Origin: Cryptomeria japonica
Lineage: Eukaryota > Streptophyta > Pinopsida > Cupressales > Cupressaceae
NCBI RefSeq assembly: GCF_030272615.1
Contig: NC_081407.1
Location: forward strand, 439,729,213 to 439,793,212
Direction of reading: 5' to 3'
DNA length: 64,000 bases
The position numbers were made by a program, and so were the translations under genes. Of the stretch, positions 12,649 to 25,100 are shown one piece after another. Every line of letters begins with the position of its first letter. Within the stretch, counting starts at the first letter, position 1. The notes under the pieces were generated by a model. It was given only the letters and a program-made list of their open reading frames with translations. It made no database searches and was not told the origin of the DNA.

Positions 12649-15600
12649 ATGTCAAGTAATATCAGTGAAGAACAAAATAAGGAGACAATTGCTAGATTAT
12701 GGTCTAACTTGAAAAGAAAAGGTGATGGGAAATGTTATTGTCCCTACAAAATTTGTAAGGGCTTAAAGACTAGAAGACTTCTAATCAAAACAACTAAGAA
12801 ACATTGTAGGTAGCATGGTCACATTGAAGGGGGACATGATTATCATCCACTAGTAAGTTGTTCATTATATCATTTTAACAATTTATATACATAAGAAATC
12901 ACTTGATAATGAGATCATGATCATGGTTTATTTATGTATATCAATTTTATATAGGTGGAGCACCCTAGAGCACATGGTATGGATCAACAAAACCCTGAGA
13001 ATATGGTTTTGGAAGTGGAGGAACATGGAGGTGTGAATATTGAAGCTGAAGATAATGATCCCATGGAAGATGACAATCATGCACCTAAAAACACAATTGA
13101 AGATGATGGTACAAATACATTGATCCATGACACATTTAGTACTAGCACAACTAATCATGATGATCAGGATGACCTTGATGTTCATAATTTACCTCTTCTT
13201 GAGAAGGCATTGAGCCCCTTTACGAAGGCTCCCAAACAACTCTTCTCTCTGTTGTATTGTTGTTGGTGAACTTGAAGGTTATGAATGGTTTATCCAACAT
13301 AACAATCTCTCGTATGTTAAGGTGTGTCATACATGTCATTACAGTTAATAAATGGTGAATCATGTACCATTAATATTCTTTATATTAACACCTCAAACTT
13401 CTTTTTTTGTTGTAGATTGATAGGTGAGTTTTTCTTACCACCATCAAATATTCGACCTCGCTCATACCGAGAATTATCTGCCATTATGAAAGATATTGGA
13501 ATGGAGTATCAAACAATAGATGCTTGTCCCAATGATCATATTATATATCATAAACAACATGAATTTGGAACAAAATTCCCTGAATTTCATATCAGTAGAT
13601 ATCAAACAGATCAAATAACAAAAAAGGTGCCTCGCAAGGTTCTTCGTTATATTCCCATTATTCCACGTATGCAACGATTATTCAGGTGCACTAGCTTGGC
13701 ACAATTTATGGATTACCATGCACGCAATAGAAGTCGAGATGACATTATTCGAATGCCTATGGATGGTTCAGCATTTATGGACATAGAGGAAAAGTGGCCA
13801 CACTTTAAAGAAGAACCTCGTAATCTCAGGCTTTCATTGGCAGCAGACAGTGTCAATCCATTTGGAGAGTTGAGATCTGTTTACTCGGTGTGGCCTATTT
13901 TTGTTATCAACAATAATATTCCTCCATGGATGTCAATAAAGAGGGCGCACATAATGTTGGCAATGATTGTTCCTGGTATTTTATCATTTAATAGTCATCT
14001 ACATTTAATTATAAATATTGCAGTAAAATGGTCATAATAATTATGTAATGTTTTTGTTCATTCCACTAGGCAAGTACCAAGTTAAAGATATGAATGTATA
14101 TATTGAGCCTCTTATCGACGAGTTGCTGGAGTTATGGAATGGTGTGACCATGTATGACATCTCTAGACCAATAGGACAAAGACAATTTCAATTCCATGCA
14201 ATGCTTGTATGGACAATACATGATGCCCTAGGGCTAACACATTTTGGTGGTACGTTATAGTGTTCAAGTTGTGCATGATAATTATAATTATAAAAATTAA
14301 CAGATTTAATACAATTATACATTATCTTGTAGGTCTTCAAACAAAGGGAAAATTTGCATGTCTAGTTTGTGGTCCAAAGATGAAATCCTGTCATTCAAAA
14401 AGTTTAGGAAAGCAGGTGTTTGATGAGTATAGGCACTTCCTTACAAAAATCATAAGTACCGGAATACTGAAAAACATCTTTTCAATGGGAAAGAAGAGAC
14501 TACATCAAAGCCACGAAGAATGACTCCTCATTTATGGAAGTTGGAATATAATAGAATTAATCATCAAGGTAATGTCATTCCATCTAATGGTTTATGTTTG
14601 GAATTAAAATTTTCTATAGTGTTTTGTTTACTGATGATGTAATTGATGATATTGAAGGTCGTCAAGGCATGGATGGCCACCTTCCAAAGGGACTAAAAAG
14701 TTATCCCAGACAATTCAGTAGGTTGCCTTACTATGAGCAGCTACAAATTGTGCATTTGTTTAATACAATGCATATTGGAAAGAATATAATAGAGACATTA
14801 AGGAAAATATTGGATGGAAGGCATGACAAAGAAAAATTGTCAAAATTTGTAGTGACATTGTGGAATCCAATCATGCAATGAAAAATGTCATTCAATCAAA
14901 TAGCAATGGAGATCAGATTAATATAAGTGCCCTTCCTTGGTTATTAATGGAGCAGCAAAGCAATTCTATAAAAGAAGTCATACGAAAAATTTGATTTCCC
15001 ACAGGATTTGTTGCGAACATAAACAATCTCATATCAAAGAAGAGTGAATTTGGGCCAGGGATGAAAACGCATGATTGGCATACCTTCATTAAGGTAATTC
15101 ATGTTCTTGTGTATTTACTATATATTTGTATACTACGCATGTACTTTTCATTGTATTATGTTAGAAAACAATGAAAAGATAATTTTATAATTGTTGCAGT
15201 ACGTTCTACCTCTATCTCTCCTAGACCACTTCGACAATAATATCAAGCAAGTCATATATGATCTTGGAAAATACATGAGGTAAGTAGTGATGTTTGTTCA
15301 ATTTGTTGTATATATATTATATTTGCCATTTGTTTTACTTGTTATGCAATATATTTGTATATTATTTTGTAAAGTCCCGTTTATATATTTTTGCGTCTTC
15401 AATCTCTTTAATTAGGTGGTTGTCATCTAAAGAAATCCACAAGGAAGATATAAAATATTGGAAGAGAAAAATCCCTTATCTAATGTGTGAAATGCAAAAG
15501 TGTCTACCTTCAACTTTTTTCAATGCACAAGAACACTACCTCATACACCAAGTTGAGGAGATTGAATTGTGTGGACTTGTACACACTAGGTCAATGTGGA

Positions 15601-16868
15601 TGGTTGAGAGGCACTTGAAATTTTTGAAGGCTTTGGTTCGACAAAGAGCACATCCCGAGGCTTCTATGGTGGAGGGATATATGGTATACCAAACTATGGT
15701 GTACATTACTGAATATCTTCCTAAGTTTGCAGCAAAAATCCACGTAGATCGCATTTGGGATCCCAACCCCATTAATAAATTTGAAGGGGAGCACTTGATG
15801 GGGAAAGGTAGATTGAAGAAAGTGAGAGGTAATTATAAGATGTTATTGTAGTAAATTAATTCTTCATCCTCTAAATAAATCAATTGTAAGTGGTCTATTA
15901 ATTATTTGTACAGTTGGTCGGGAGTGGGATGCACTACATTTGTATATTGCAAACAATCTTGATTGGATGATGGTGTGGATTGAACGATGTCAACATTCTG
16001 GTCGCACATTAACATGGGATGGTGTCGCTTCATTGGTTAAAGAAGCTCATCGTAATGGAGATTCCAATGTTACACAAATGGAAATTGATTTAGCATATGG
16101 TTTAAGAGATCAACAAGTACGTATAATTTTATTAATCACCCGTATGTTTATCAACTCATGATGCAATAATTTTAATATTTTAGACATATTGCAGGTCAAA
16201 CACCACAAGGCTATGTGCTACAATGGTCATAAATTTCGCATCAAATAGTTGGATGACACGAAGAAAACTTATGATTCTGGGATAACTGCAGTCTTTGAGG
16301 TGACCAATATTTCATCTAGAAACAACATACATCCTCAAGTGTCTCAAAATTGATACTATGGCATTTTGGATGATATACTTGAGTGTAACTTTAATTCCTT
16401 CAAATTAGTTTTGTTCATCATCAAATGGTATAGGCTACGACTGAATATAAATGATCCTAATAGAACTATTATCGAACATGATAATGGACTTACAATGGTT
16501 AATACAAGGTCGTTTGAACGAGTTGGGGATGAGCCCTATGTTCTTCCAAGTCAATGTGAGGAGGTATTTTACTCGGAGGCTCCACATAAACCGGGTTGGT
16601 CATTTGTTGTTAGACATGATCCAAGAGGAAGGCCAATAATGTATAATGTGATGGAAGAAGAAGATACCGAAGAAGTAGAAGATGATATAGATGATCACGA
16701 TCGACAATTACTCGATGATGTTCATGATGGAAATGTACACGAAGAAGAAGTTGATGATGATGATGGTGCTGCTACTGATGATGATGGTGATGGTGATGGT
16801 GATTGTGATGGGGATGGTGTCGGTGATGGTGATGATGATGACGATGATGAACACAATGACGATGACGA

Positions 16869-16899
<31 letters not shown>

Positions 16900-16908
16900 A
16901 AGGATGAC

Positions 16909-17002
<94 letters not shown>

Positions 17003-17040
17003 GTCATGATGATGAGTTGGATGAAGAAGAAGATCAATGA
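12649..17040 (+). pseudogene. CACTA TNP2-type transposase gene, ten likely exons, with stops
   Basis: Likely exons with GT/AG borders: 12649-12852, 12955 to about 13320, 13415-13975, 14070-14249, 14333-14569, 14658-15093, 15200-15279, 15416-15828, 15914-16116 and 16195-17040. Exon 1 has Cys/His pairs like the transposase-associated domain (CYCPYKIC, RRLLIKT). Exons 3-6 carry the TNP2 core (SYRELSAIMKDIGM, ACPNDHIIYH, PPWMSIKR, TIHDALGLTH, FACLVCGPK). Exons 7-8 match DUF4218 (TFFNAQEHYLIHQVEEIELC). Exon 10 matches DUF4216 (YYGILDDILE, WSFVVRHDPRGRP). The protein cuts and moves the element in the nucleus. Stops at about 12793, 16246 and 16351, and a frame break near 14450, make it a pseudogene. 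Confidence 0.88.
16740..17003 (+). repeat. (GAT/GAC)n microsatellite encoding a long Asp tract
   Basis: Interrupted GAT, GAC and GGT triplets become a pure GAT run from about 16909 to 17001. In the transposase frame this gives more than 30 aspartates in a row, just after the DUF4216-like domain, ending EEDQ and stop at 17038-17040. Acidic tails are common at the ends of CACTA transposases; this one has been lengthened by triplet expansion. Confidence 0.9.
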
Positions 17041-17821
17041 AATGAATGAAATGTATGAGATGTGATTATTATATTATCTATTTAATATTGATATCTTGAT
17101 AGAAATTGATTTGACTTATATGGTTACATAATTAATTCATATGTTTTGAATTCTAATGCCATTACTTAATTAATTCATGATGCACCTCTAGCTATGTGAT
17201 AGATGGTGATTTAAAATACATATGTGATGGATTACATGCTTATGATGATACATGTGACATTTTTTGAACTTTGTGTTTATTTATGGAATGTGGACTACTT
17301 ATTAGCTATGTGATGGATGGTGATTTATGATACTTATGTGATGGATTACATGTTTATGATGATACATATGTGATTCTTATGATGCTCAATTACATATATG
17401 ATGATACATATGTGATGCTTATGATGCTTATGATGCTTATGATACTGTAGTATTTATTGTTTATCAAATTACAAATGTAATGCTTATGATGCTCAATTGT
17501 TGGTGCAGGAACCTGAACCCCTTTGACGAGGATCCTGCATAGTCTCATGGATCGATAGGTATAAGTCAATACACCTTATAGAAATAATATAATTTTTAAA
17601 AATTACAAGAAAAACAAACTTCCTCAGTTTTTCAAACATCAACATTAGCAGCAAATCTAATACAGTTATCAACACTTGAGGCCCTAGTTGGACTTACTCA
17701 AATTTTAATCTCAACATCAACTTTATGGCCGACTTCTTCATCAATATTACCCTCATTTGCAAAATATCTCTCTCATTACCAACTAACTCTCTCATTTGAT
17801 GGTGCGTAGGTATCACCAAAT
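17041..17821 (+). other. Intergenic stretch between the two CACTA genes
   Basis: AT-rich. It contains tandemly repeated words such as GATGATACATATGTGAT and TGATGCTTATGATGCT between about 17200 and 17480, including two near-copies of 'AGCTATGTGATRGATGGTGATTTA' in shortened form at about 17192 and 17302. A possible small exon lies around 17507-17560, with an AG border before and a GT border after. I see no other gene. Confidence 0.45.
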
Positions 17822-18550
17822 AGGTATTTGTCAGATGTGTCTTCCTCGAGTGAGGGAAATGTAGGAATAGAAGAGGAAAGTGAGACATGTAGTAGATCTC
17901 AAATAGGGAGATCAACTAAAGGTCAAAAGATTAGAAGAAAAGTCAATAGACGCATGGAATTTTTTCTTTCTCAAGGGGGGTCATGTTCTTATGATGATGA
18001 GACCAAAGGCGACATTGAGGTGCCCTTGAGGTACAAACATCTACTGAAACAATGTGTACCCAAGGAACTTCCTCCAATAAACACTGATTTTTGTGTTAAT
18101 GAGAGGATATATCGCATAGCACCTTCTTCGTTACATGGTTTGGGCCTATTTTCCATGGACAGCATAAAGGTCTGTTACAACAAAGTTGCTAAATTGATGG
18201 AGTTTGTTGGACCTTATTACAATTATAATGATTGGATGCAGATTGTTTGATATAAAAAAAGTATGCGTAGGTATGCACTGTCAGCCAATTATATACAACA
18301 AAAAGATAGTGATCAAACTAAACGAGTGGTTGTATACATTGATGGAAGGCCAAAAGCAACAGGGATTATTGCAGGTTTTATAAATAGTACACGGCCTGGG
18401 TCAACTAATAAGCAACCCAATTGCATATTTGAGGCACGTGAGGGAAATTGTGTGTTTGTATGTGCGATAAAATCAATAAGTGCAGGGGAAGAGCTACTAA
18501 TCGATTACAATTTGAATCATATAGATACAAACAAAGTTACTATCATGGGG
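17822..18550 (+). pseudogene. SET methyltransferase-like domain in the second CACTA gene
   Basis: A large exon in one frame, with one in-frame TGA at 18248-18250. After a basic, Ser-rich N-terminus it shows the SET series in order: APSSLHGLGLFSMDSI, MEFVGPYY, RRYALSANYI, VYIDGRPKATGIIAGFINS, PNCIFEAREGNCVFVCAIKS and SAGEELLIDYNLNHID. In SET enzymes (lysine methyltransferases) these blocks bind S-adenosylmethionine and form the active-site pseudoknot. Here the usual N-H-S/C before PNC is N-S-T, so activity is doubtful. The exon is followed by GT at about 18553. It lies downstream of the transposase gene inside the CACTA ends, so the domain belongs to, or was captured by, the element. Confidence 0.75.
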
Positions 18551-18686
18551 GTGGTACGTACTATATATATACCATTTAAGCCAACTTCCAATTAATGAAT
18601 CCAATAAACGGTTGTATTATTAAGTTTTTTTGCTAAGTCTATTGGTTTCATTTCGCTAACGTTTTTATATTTTTTCTTTGTCATAG

Positions 18687-20415
18687 GGCCACATGGATCC
18701 ACCACATAGCACAGATAGGGGTGTAGGTCCCGACACTTCTACGAAGCAGGTAAACCTCATTGTAATTGTACAAATTAGATAGAATCAAACTGTTACATTA
18801 TGATCTTTTCTTGAGTGTTTTGAAGTAATTTTGATAGTGTTAATTATATTCTTGTCATAGATAGATGTTCAGGATAAGGGAAACGAACCTGCAGTACCTC
18901 AGCAGCTCCATAGGGATGTGGGGCAGTTGACAGTGTTATGCGCTGATGACATCGCACTTACCGCAAACCCTATGCAATTTGTACATAAGAATATTAGAAA
19001 AATTAGGCAAGAGATTCTTGATTTGGCAACCATAAGTCCTCAAACTGATGAGATAACAAAGAGGGTGCAACTATTGTTGATGACAATGGAAAACTTGCAA
19101 GTAAGCAGTAATGAAAGCTTTAATCATAACAAAAGTTCAATAATGGTTTATATTTTTATCTCTTCTATGTCATTAACTAAAATATGTATGTGTTGTTTTT
19201 ACATAAATTTATAGGGCCTCATCATCCTAGTGGCATTGATCAGGGTATTGCGAGTAGTTCAGGTGATGACCATGTTCTATATATTAAAACCACTCCTTTG
19301 GACTTGTGAACTTGCTTTTTTAATGTTTTACATATTTAATGTATTACTCTTCAGGTGCTGACATGGGTCCGAGGTCGAGCCCAACTATATTGCCGACTGC
19401 AATGTTGGCAACATGTAGCATGCAGACATCGTCTGTTGCACCGAATCATGTTGACCCACCCACTGGTGGTAGATCCCTCTTTTTCTCTCTCTTTTGTTAT
19501 GTGTTTATTACCCTTGAATTGTTCTTTCTTGGAGGCATTTCATAGTGGATTCATTTACTGTGGCAGGAGATGCACATGAGGATGCGCCAGAGGCGAGTAC
19601 TGCTGATAACATACCATCATTTCCTGGATCTTCCCGTATTGCTAGTATGGGAATGTTGCAGGCCACATTGGTGGTGAGCGACAAAGAAATGATTCCCTTG
19701 AAGATACAGAAGGTTCCAGGTACTTTAAAAATATTATTATATATAGTCTAATTGTAATTTACTTACTGATCACTCATTTTGGACTAGTGATCCCATGTTT
19801 TTTTTGCAGGAAATGATATTTTTTATAAAAATCTTAATGACATTTCATTGCAGATATTTGGGCCCACCATACGTAAAAGGTGGAACATCATACGTGAACT
19901 AACCCTTATCCACTATTTTGATTTCATATCATTTCTAGAATAGTTTTCCTTTTATCCATTTCTTGAACTATATCAAAGGTAGCTTCAGTTTCTTTCTAAA
20001 TCTAACAAGTTTGTTTTTTCTTTTAAGGTGGAATGACCAAGAAAAAAAGCTAAAAGATGAACTCACAAACCGTATATTAGGGTTGTTTGGAAATGACACA
20101 TTCGACAGGACTAAGCTCTGGGAAAAAGCTGGCACATATCTGAAGTATGTGAGGGACCAATACAAGACACATTTAGAGAAGAATGTAAAGTATGAGCATC
20201 CCCCCATGATTCCAAAGAGGGAGTGGAAGGACCTGATTTTGGATGCAAAGGAGAGAATTAAAAGGAAAAAAGGAAATACACCACGAGACGCCAGAAGAAG
20301 GTATGTGATACTATTAAGAATGTGAAAATGTTCTAATTACTCATTATATTTATATAATCTAACATATTTCAAACTTTTCATAGATTGAGTGACATGTCAA
20401 AGGAAACCAAGGCAA
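18687..20415 (+). pseudogene. Second CACTA gene, middle exons and Transposase_24-like exon (5' part)
   Basis: A run of short exons with clean AG/GT borders follows the SET exon: 18687-18749, 18861-19100, about 19216-19262, 19355-19468, 19568-19719, 19811-19853, about 20029-20300, and 20384 into the LINE. The 20029-20300 exon reads 'RTKLWEKAGTYLKYVRDQYK', 'PPMIPKREWKDLI' and 'RKKGNTPRDARR'. The next reads 'LSDMSKETKA' before the LINE cuts it. This wording fits the plant Ptta/En-Spm accessory transposase (Transposase_24), the TNPA-like DNA-binding partner in CACTA elements. A search is needed to confirm the family. Confidence 0.55.
20399..20415 (+). repeat. LINE target-site duplication, left copy
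   Basis: AAAGGAAACCAAGGCAA, identical to 28395-28411. The right copy merges with the poly-A tail. Without the LINE and one copy, the CACTA exon reads through in frame. Confidence 0.95.
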
Positions 20416-20443
20416 ATATTTCAACATTAATGTGATAGCGAAT

Positions 20444-22183
20444 ATGCGAAATCATAATTCAGCGAAATTTCAAAGCAATCCGTCGGGGGGGCGCAGACAG
20501 GTTTTTGCCACATGCCCAAGCAGTATTACTGTCTTTAGCCCGCCATGCAAGAAACACCCTGCAAGAGAAACATTGGCCCATTATTCGATATTGAATGCAA
20601 GGTGGGATTCGACTTACAGAGCGGGCATATTAGGGAAAAATGAAGAAATTAGGGCAGGTAAAACCAAAGCCAAGTCACAACCCTCCGACGGGAAATGGCA
20701 GGTATATCACTCAAAAAAAAACAAGAGGAAGATAGGCAAACGAAGAGATGTTTCATTAAACTTTGATAGGCTCAAAAGCATAGACACAAAACAATCTCCG
20801 GCATCTGGGGCTAATCTGGTGCCGCTCGGGAAAATTAGAGTTTTTAAGCCAAAACCTAAGATTAGGCAGAGGAGAATATGTAACATCCTGGCAAATTTGA
20901 TGGAACCCCAATGGAATCTATATAGCCACTATGGGGTATTTGCAAAATGGATAGGATTCAAAGAAGATATAAAGAAGGTTATCGACTGGTGGTATGCCCT
21001 ATATCCGGGAAAGGTAAGTATTACTCTCCTGGAAAATAATTTTCTCTCAATTCTGTGTGATAATCAAAATACAAGGAATGACATTCTCTATGGTAAGTTA
21101 AAATTATATAAAGGATATGGTTTCTTACGCTGTGAATGGATGCTGAATTTTGACCCTCACTCTCAGATTTTAAATAAATGCCCAAGATGGATTAATCTGG
21201 GCGCATTACCAGTCGAATGTATAAATTTCAAAATCTTAGAATGCATAGGGGAACATTTTGGGTCTTTTTTGGGCTGTGAAGGGTTAGAGAGAGAGGTTTT
21301 AAATAAGCACATCAAAATCTTAGTAGAATCAGCCATTGATTCTCCGGACTTAGAACCCACCATGTTAGTATCAAACAGGGGGGAGTGGAGCATTCATCCC
21401 ACCTTCTATAATGGGGACATAAATGAAACTGATATATGGTTGAAATCATGCCCAGAACTAGTAAAAAGTGTCGATCGAAAGGAAAACCCTCTTTCAGTAC
21501 TTTATGAAAACATCATATTGCAATCAACCCCTGTACAAGCTAATTTCCCCCTAGAGGCTCACGCAGATGAAAATAAACACAATAATATCAGTAATATCAG
21601 AGATCTTGATAAGATAATAGAAGAGGCAAATTCTATTAAAGAAGAAGCCATAGTGGAGATGTCAAAAAGAATCTCCGATTCGGTGGATTCATTGAGAATT
21701 CCACCTGAAACAAAGACAATCAAAAACATGGGACAAGAAAATGAGGTAGATCAAGAAGAAATTTCTTCTAGAATGGCTACAGTATTAGAGGTATTCAATA
21801 ATAAATAAATTGAAAATCTTTCACCAGAAGAGGAAGCCGAGAAGAGGTTTCTAATTCAGGAAATCATGGCTTCTATGGATGAGGAAGATAATAATGAGAA
21901 TAGGGAAGGAGATATCATACCTCTCCCTGATAATGTTTACACAGTAGCTCAGTCCCAGCTGAGAGAGGATTATGGAAAGGAAGTGAATGATTCCCATCAA
22001 ACCTTAGGGATAAAAAACATCTATGCCAGAAAAAATTTTCCTGACTGTGCTAAAGAAGCTAAAAGTAGAGGCAGAAAATCATTGAGCGAATTAAGAATGC
22101 AGGATGGAAATGCAAAGGATCAAGGCAAATTAACAGCCTTCTTTGATGCTGGGAAGGGGAAGGGCCTTCCCACAGTCCAATGA
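20444..22183 (+). pseudogene. LINE ORF1 protein (gag-like), one in-frame stop
   Basis: The first ATG in the frame is at 20444. The frame runs to the TGA at 22181-22183, with one TAA at 21806-21808, giving about 580 codons. A basic, low-complexity N-terminus precedes a folded domain (about 20880-21330: 'NLYSHYGVFAKWIGFKEDI', 'KLYKGYGFLRCEWML', 'CPRWINLGALPVECINFKIL'). That domain resembles the RRM-like/DUF4283 part of plant LINE ORF1 proteins. An acidic C-terminal tail follows. I see no CCHC zinc knuckle. The protein should coat LINE RNA. Its stop overlaps the ORF2 start by four bases (ATGA), which suggests coupled translation. Confidence 0.8.
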
Positions 22184-25100
22184 AAATCTCAACATGGAAT
22201 GTTAGGGGCATGAATGCCCCTAACAAACAGCGTCTAATTAGATGCAACATTACAAAATGGAAACATGACATCGTTCTCATACAAGAGACTAAACTGGCCC
22301 AGGTAGAAGCTGAGGCTTTTAAAAGGAAATTAGGTCTTATTAGCTATGAATTTGTGGAAGCCAGGGGAGCTTCAGGTGGTTTAGGAATCATTTGGAACCC
22401 ACGTAGCACATTATTTTGTCCAATAGCAGGAAATAGAAACTGGTTATTGGGAAAGGTAACTAGCAAACACAGCAATCTCACATTTACTCTAATTAACATT
22501 TATGGCCCAATCCCAGATGCAGGAAAGCGCAGAGTTTGGTCTGAAATATCATTCATGATGGGGCTAGACACCTCTTCCCCTATTATTTTAGGAGGGGACT
22601 TCAATGCTATCCTAAATTTATCAGAAAAAAAGGGTGGTATTCGAAGGGAACCGCAGTCCTTAAAAGATTTTAGAGAGTGGGTTGCTCATGACAATCTGAT
22701 AGATATAGAAACTAGTAATGGAGTGTATACCTGGAACAATAGAAGATCAGGCTTTACACAAATCACAGAGAGATTAGATAGATTTCTATTTAGGGGGAAC
22801 TTGAGTGATCTAGCTGTTAATCTTTCAGCTTCGTTACTCCCATCATCAGGGTCTGACCATTATCCTATCATCCTCAACATTGAGGGTGAGGCAACACCAA
22901 GGTGTTGCCCTTTTAAATTTGAAAAAATGTGGATGCAAAATCCGGATTTCTATGATCTCGTCTCCAAGTGGTGGTCAGAGGTGAATTTTCAGGGCTCAAA
23001 GATGTTTTGTCTAGTAAATAAACTAAAACATATCAAGAGCAAGCTACTGAAATGGAATAGTGAAGTATTCGATAACATTTTTGAAACCAAAATTTCATTA
23101 GAAAAAGAAATCGCAGACCTAAATGAAAAAGTGTTTAGACTAGGAATGGATCAGGATAGCTTCCGTAAAGAAAAGGAGCTTCTCGGGAAATATGAGGATA
23201 TGCTAACAAAGGAAGAAATATTTTGGAAACAAAAGTCAAGAGAGAATTGGCTACAAAATGGGGACAGGAATACTAAGTTCTTTCACAACAGTACAAAAAA
23301 TAGGAGGAACACTAATAGTATTAACAAGATTATGAGTAATAATGGTATACTATTGGAAGATCAAAAGGACATTGCTACAGAAGCAATGAACCATTTTAAA
23401 ACCCTATTCAGTTCAGAATCTTCCCTTATAGATGCCAATTTGACTTTGCTTAGGAATATTCCTAAGATCATATCTGAAAATCAAAACAAAGCGCTAAGCA
23501 ACAAATTTACGGAATCAGAAGTAAAATTAGCATTGGGACAACTCAACCCTGATAAAGCCCCCGGCCCCGATGGTTTTCCTGCTTGCTTTTTTCAAAAATG
23601 CTGGCACATTATTGGTAAGGAGGTAGTGGAAGCATTGGAAGCAGTAAGAAATTCTGGAAGTATTTTGAGGGAGATCAACAATACTTTCATCACCTTGATT
23701 CCAAAGAAGGAGGAATCAAGAAATTTTGAAGACTTCCGACCTATTTCCTTATGCAACACAATTTACAAACTATTTACTAAAACTTTAGCTAATAGATTAA
23801 AAGGCATTCTCCCTTGCATTATCTCAGCAGAACAGACCAGATTTGTGCCAGGTAGATCTATCTTTGATGGCATAATTATTGCTCAAGAAGTCATGGACTC
23901 GATACAATAGAATCGATCAGCTGCTATGATGATCAAATTAGACATTAAGAAGGCTTATGATAAAGTTGATTGGAGATTTCTGTGTAAATGTTTAGAATCC
24001 TTTGGTTTTTCTAAACGATGGATTAACTTAATATTCGAATGCATCTCATCTTCCAGGGTTTCAATACTTATAAATGGTTCCCCAGCAGGCTTCTTCCAGA
24101 TTTCTAGAGGGATTAGACAAGGAGATCCTTTATCCCCTTTCTTATTTATCATAATGGCAAAGGGCCTTGGGAGAATCATTACTAGGGCTCGATTGAATCA
24201 GATTATTAAAGGCATTAAAATTACTGAAGGGATGGAGGCCATCACCCATCAGCAGTTTGCTGATGACACAATACTGATGGGAAGTGCGAATAGGACTGAA
24301 GCCATGGCTTTCAAAAGGATACTTGACATCTATGCATTAGCTTCTAGTCAGGAAGTAAACAAGAGTAAATCTGAAATCTTCTTCTTCAACACATCTCAAA
24401 GCATAGAGATAGATATTTGTCATATCTTAGGGTTTGATAAAGGGAAACTTCCTTGTAAATATCTAGGGATTCTGATGGATAAGGGAAACAATATTAATTC
24501 ATTATGGAAAGGCATCTTAGAAAAGATGGATCTCAGGTTGAATTCTTGGAAGAACAAATGCCTCTCTTCGGCTGGGAGGATTACATTATTAAAAGCTGTA
24601 ATGGCAGCAATACCGATATATCAAATGTCCTGCCAGCAATTACCTAAAGGAGCTAGACTAAAAATGGTAAAAAAGATGAGGAAGTTCTTTTGGAACATGA
24701 CCTCAGACAAAAAGAAATTTGCTTTAATTTCTTGGGATAAAATTAGCCAACCTATCAGTATAGGGGGAGTTGGCATCAAAGATCTAGGGGTTCAAAACAT
24801 GGCTCTGGGGGTGAAGTTAGTCTGGAAAATGTACTCGGAACCTGATCTTAAATGGGTAAGAATCCTCAAAGCAAAATACCTTACAAACTCCAACCCTGAT
24901 AGTCTACTAAGGATGGAAATACTACCCAAGGGATCCAAAGTCTGGAATTTTATGCTAGAATGTAGAGAGGTGATCAGTAATTATCTAACATGGGATATTG
25001 TGGAAGGATCTGAGGCACTGTTCTGGGAAGACTCCTGGGGGGGCTATACAACCTTAGACAAAATAGGTATAAGCGAAGATGTAATAGAACATTGCAAATC

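Noticed and set aside
13474-13674. Minus-strand frame in the transposase exon
   Set aside because: Shadow of the well-supported plus-strand TNP2 exon.
16691-17065. Open frames of poly-Met (plus) and poly-Ile (minus)
   Set aside because: They are other-frame readings of the GAT repeat that encodes the Asp tail of the transposase.
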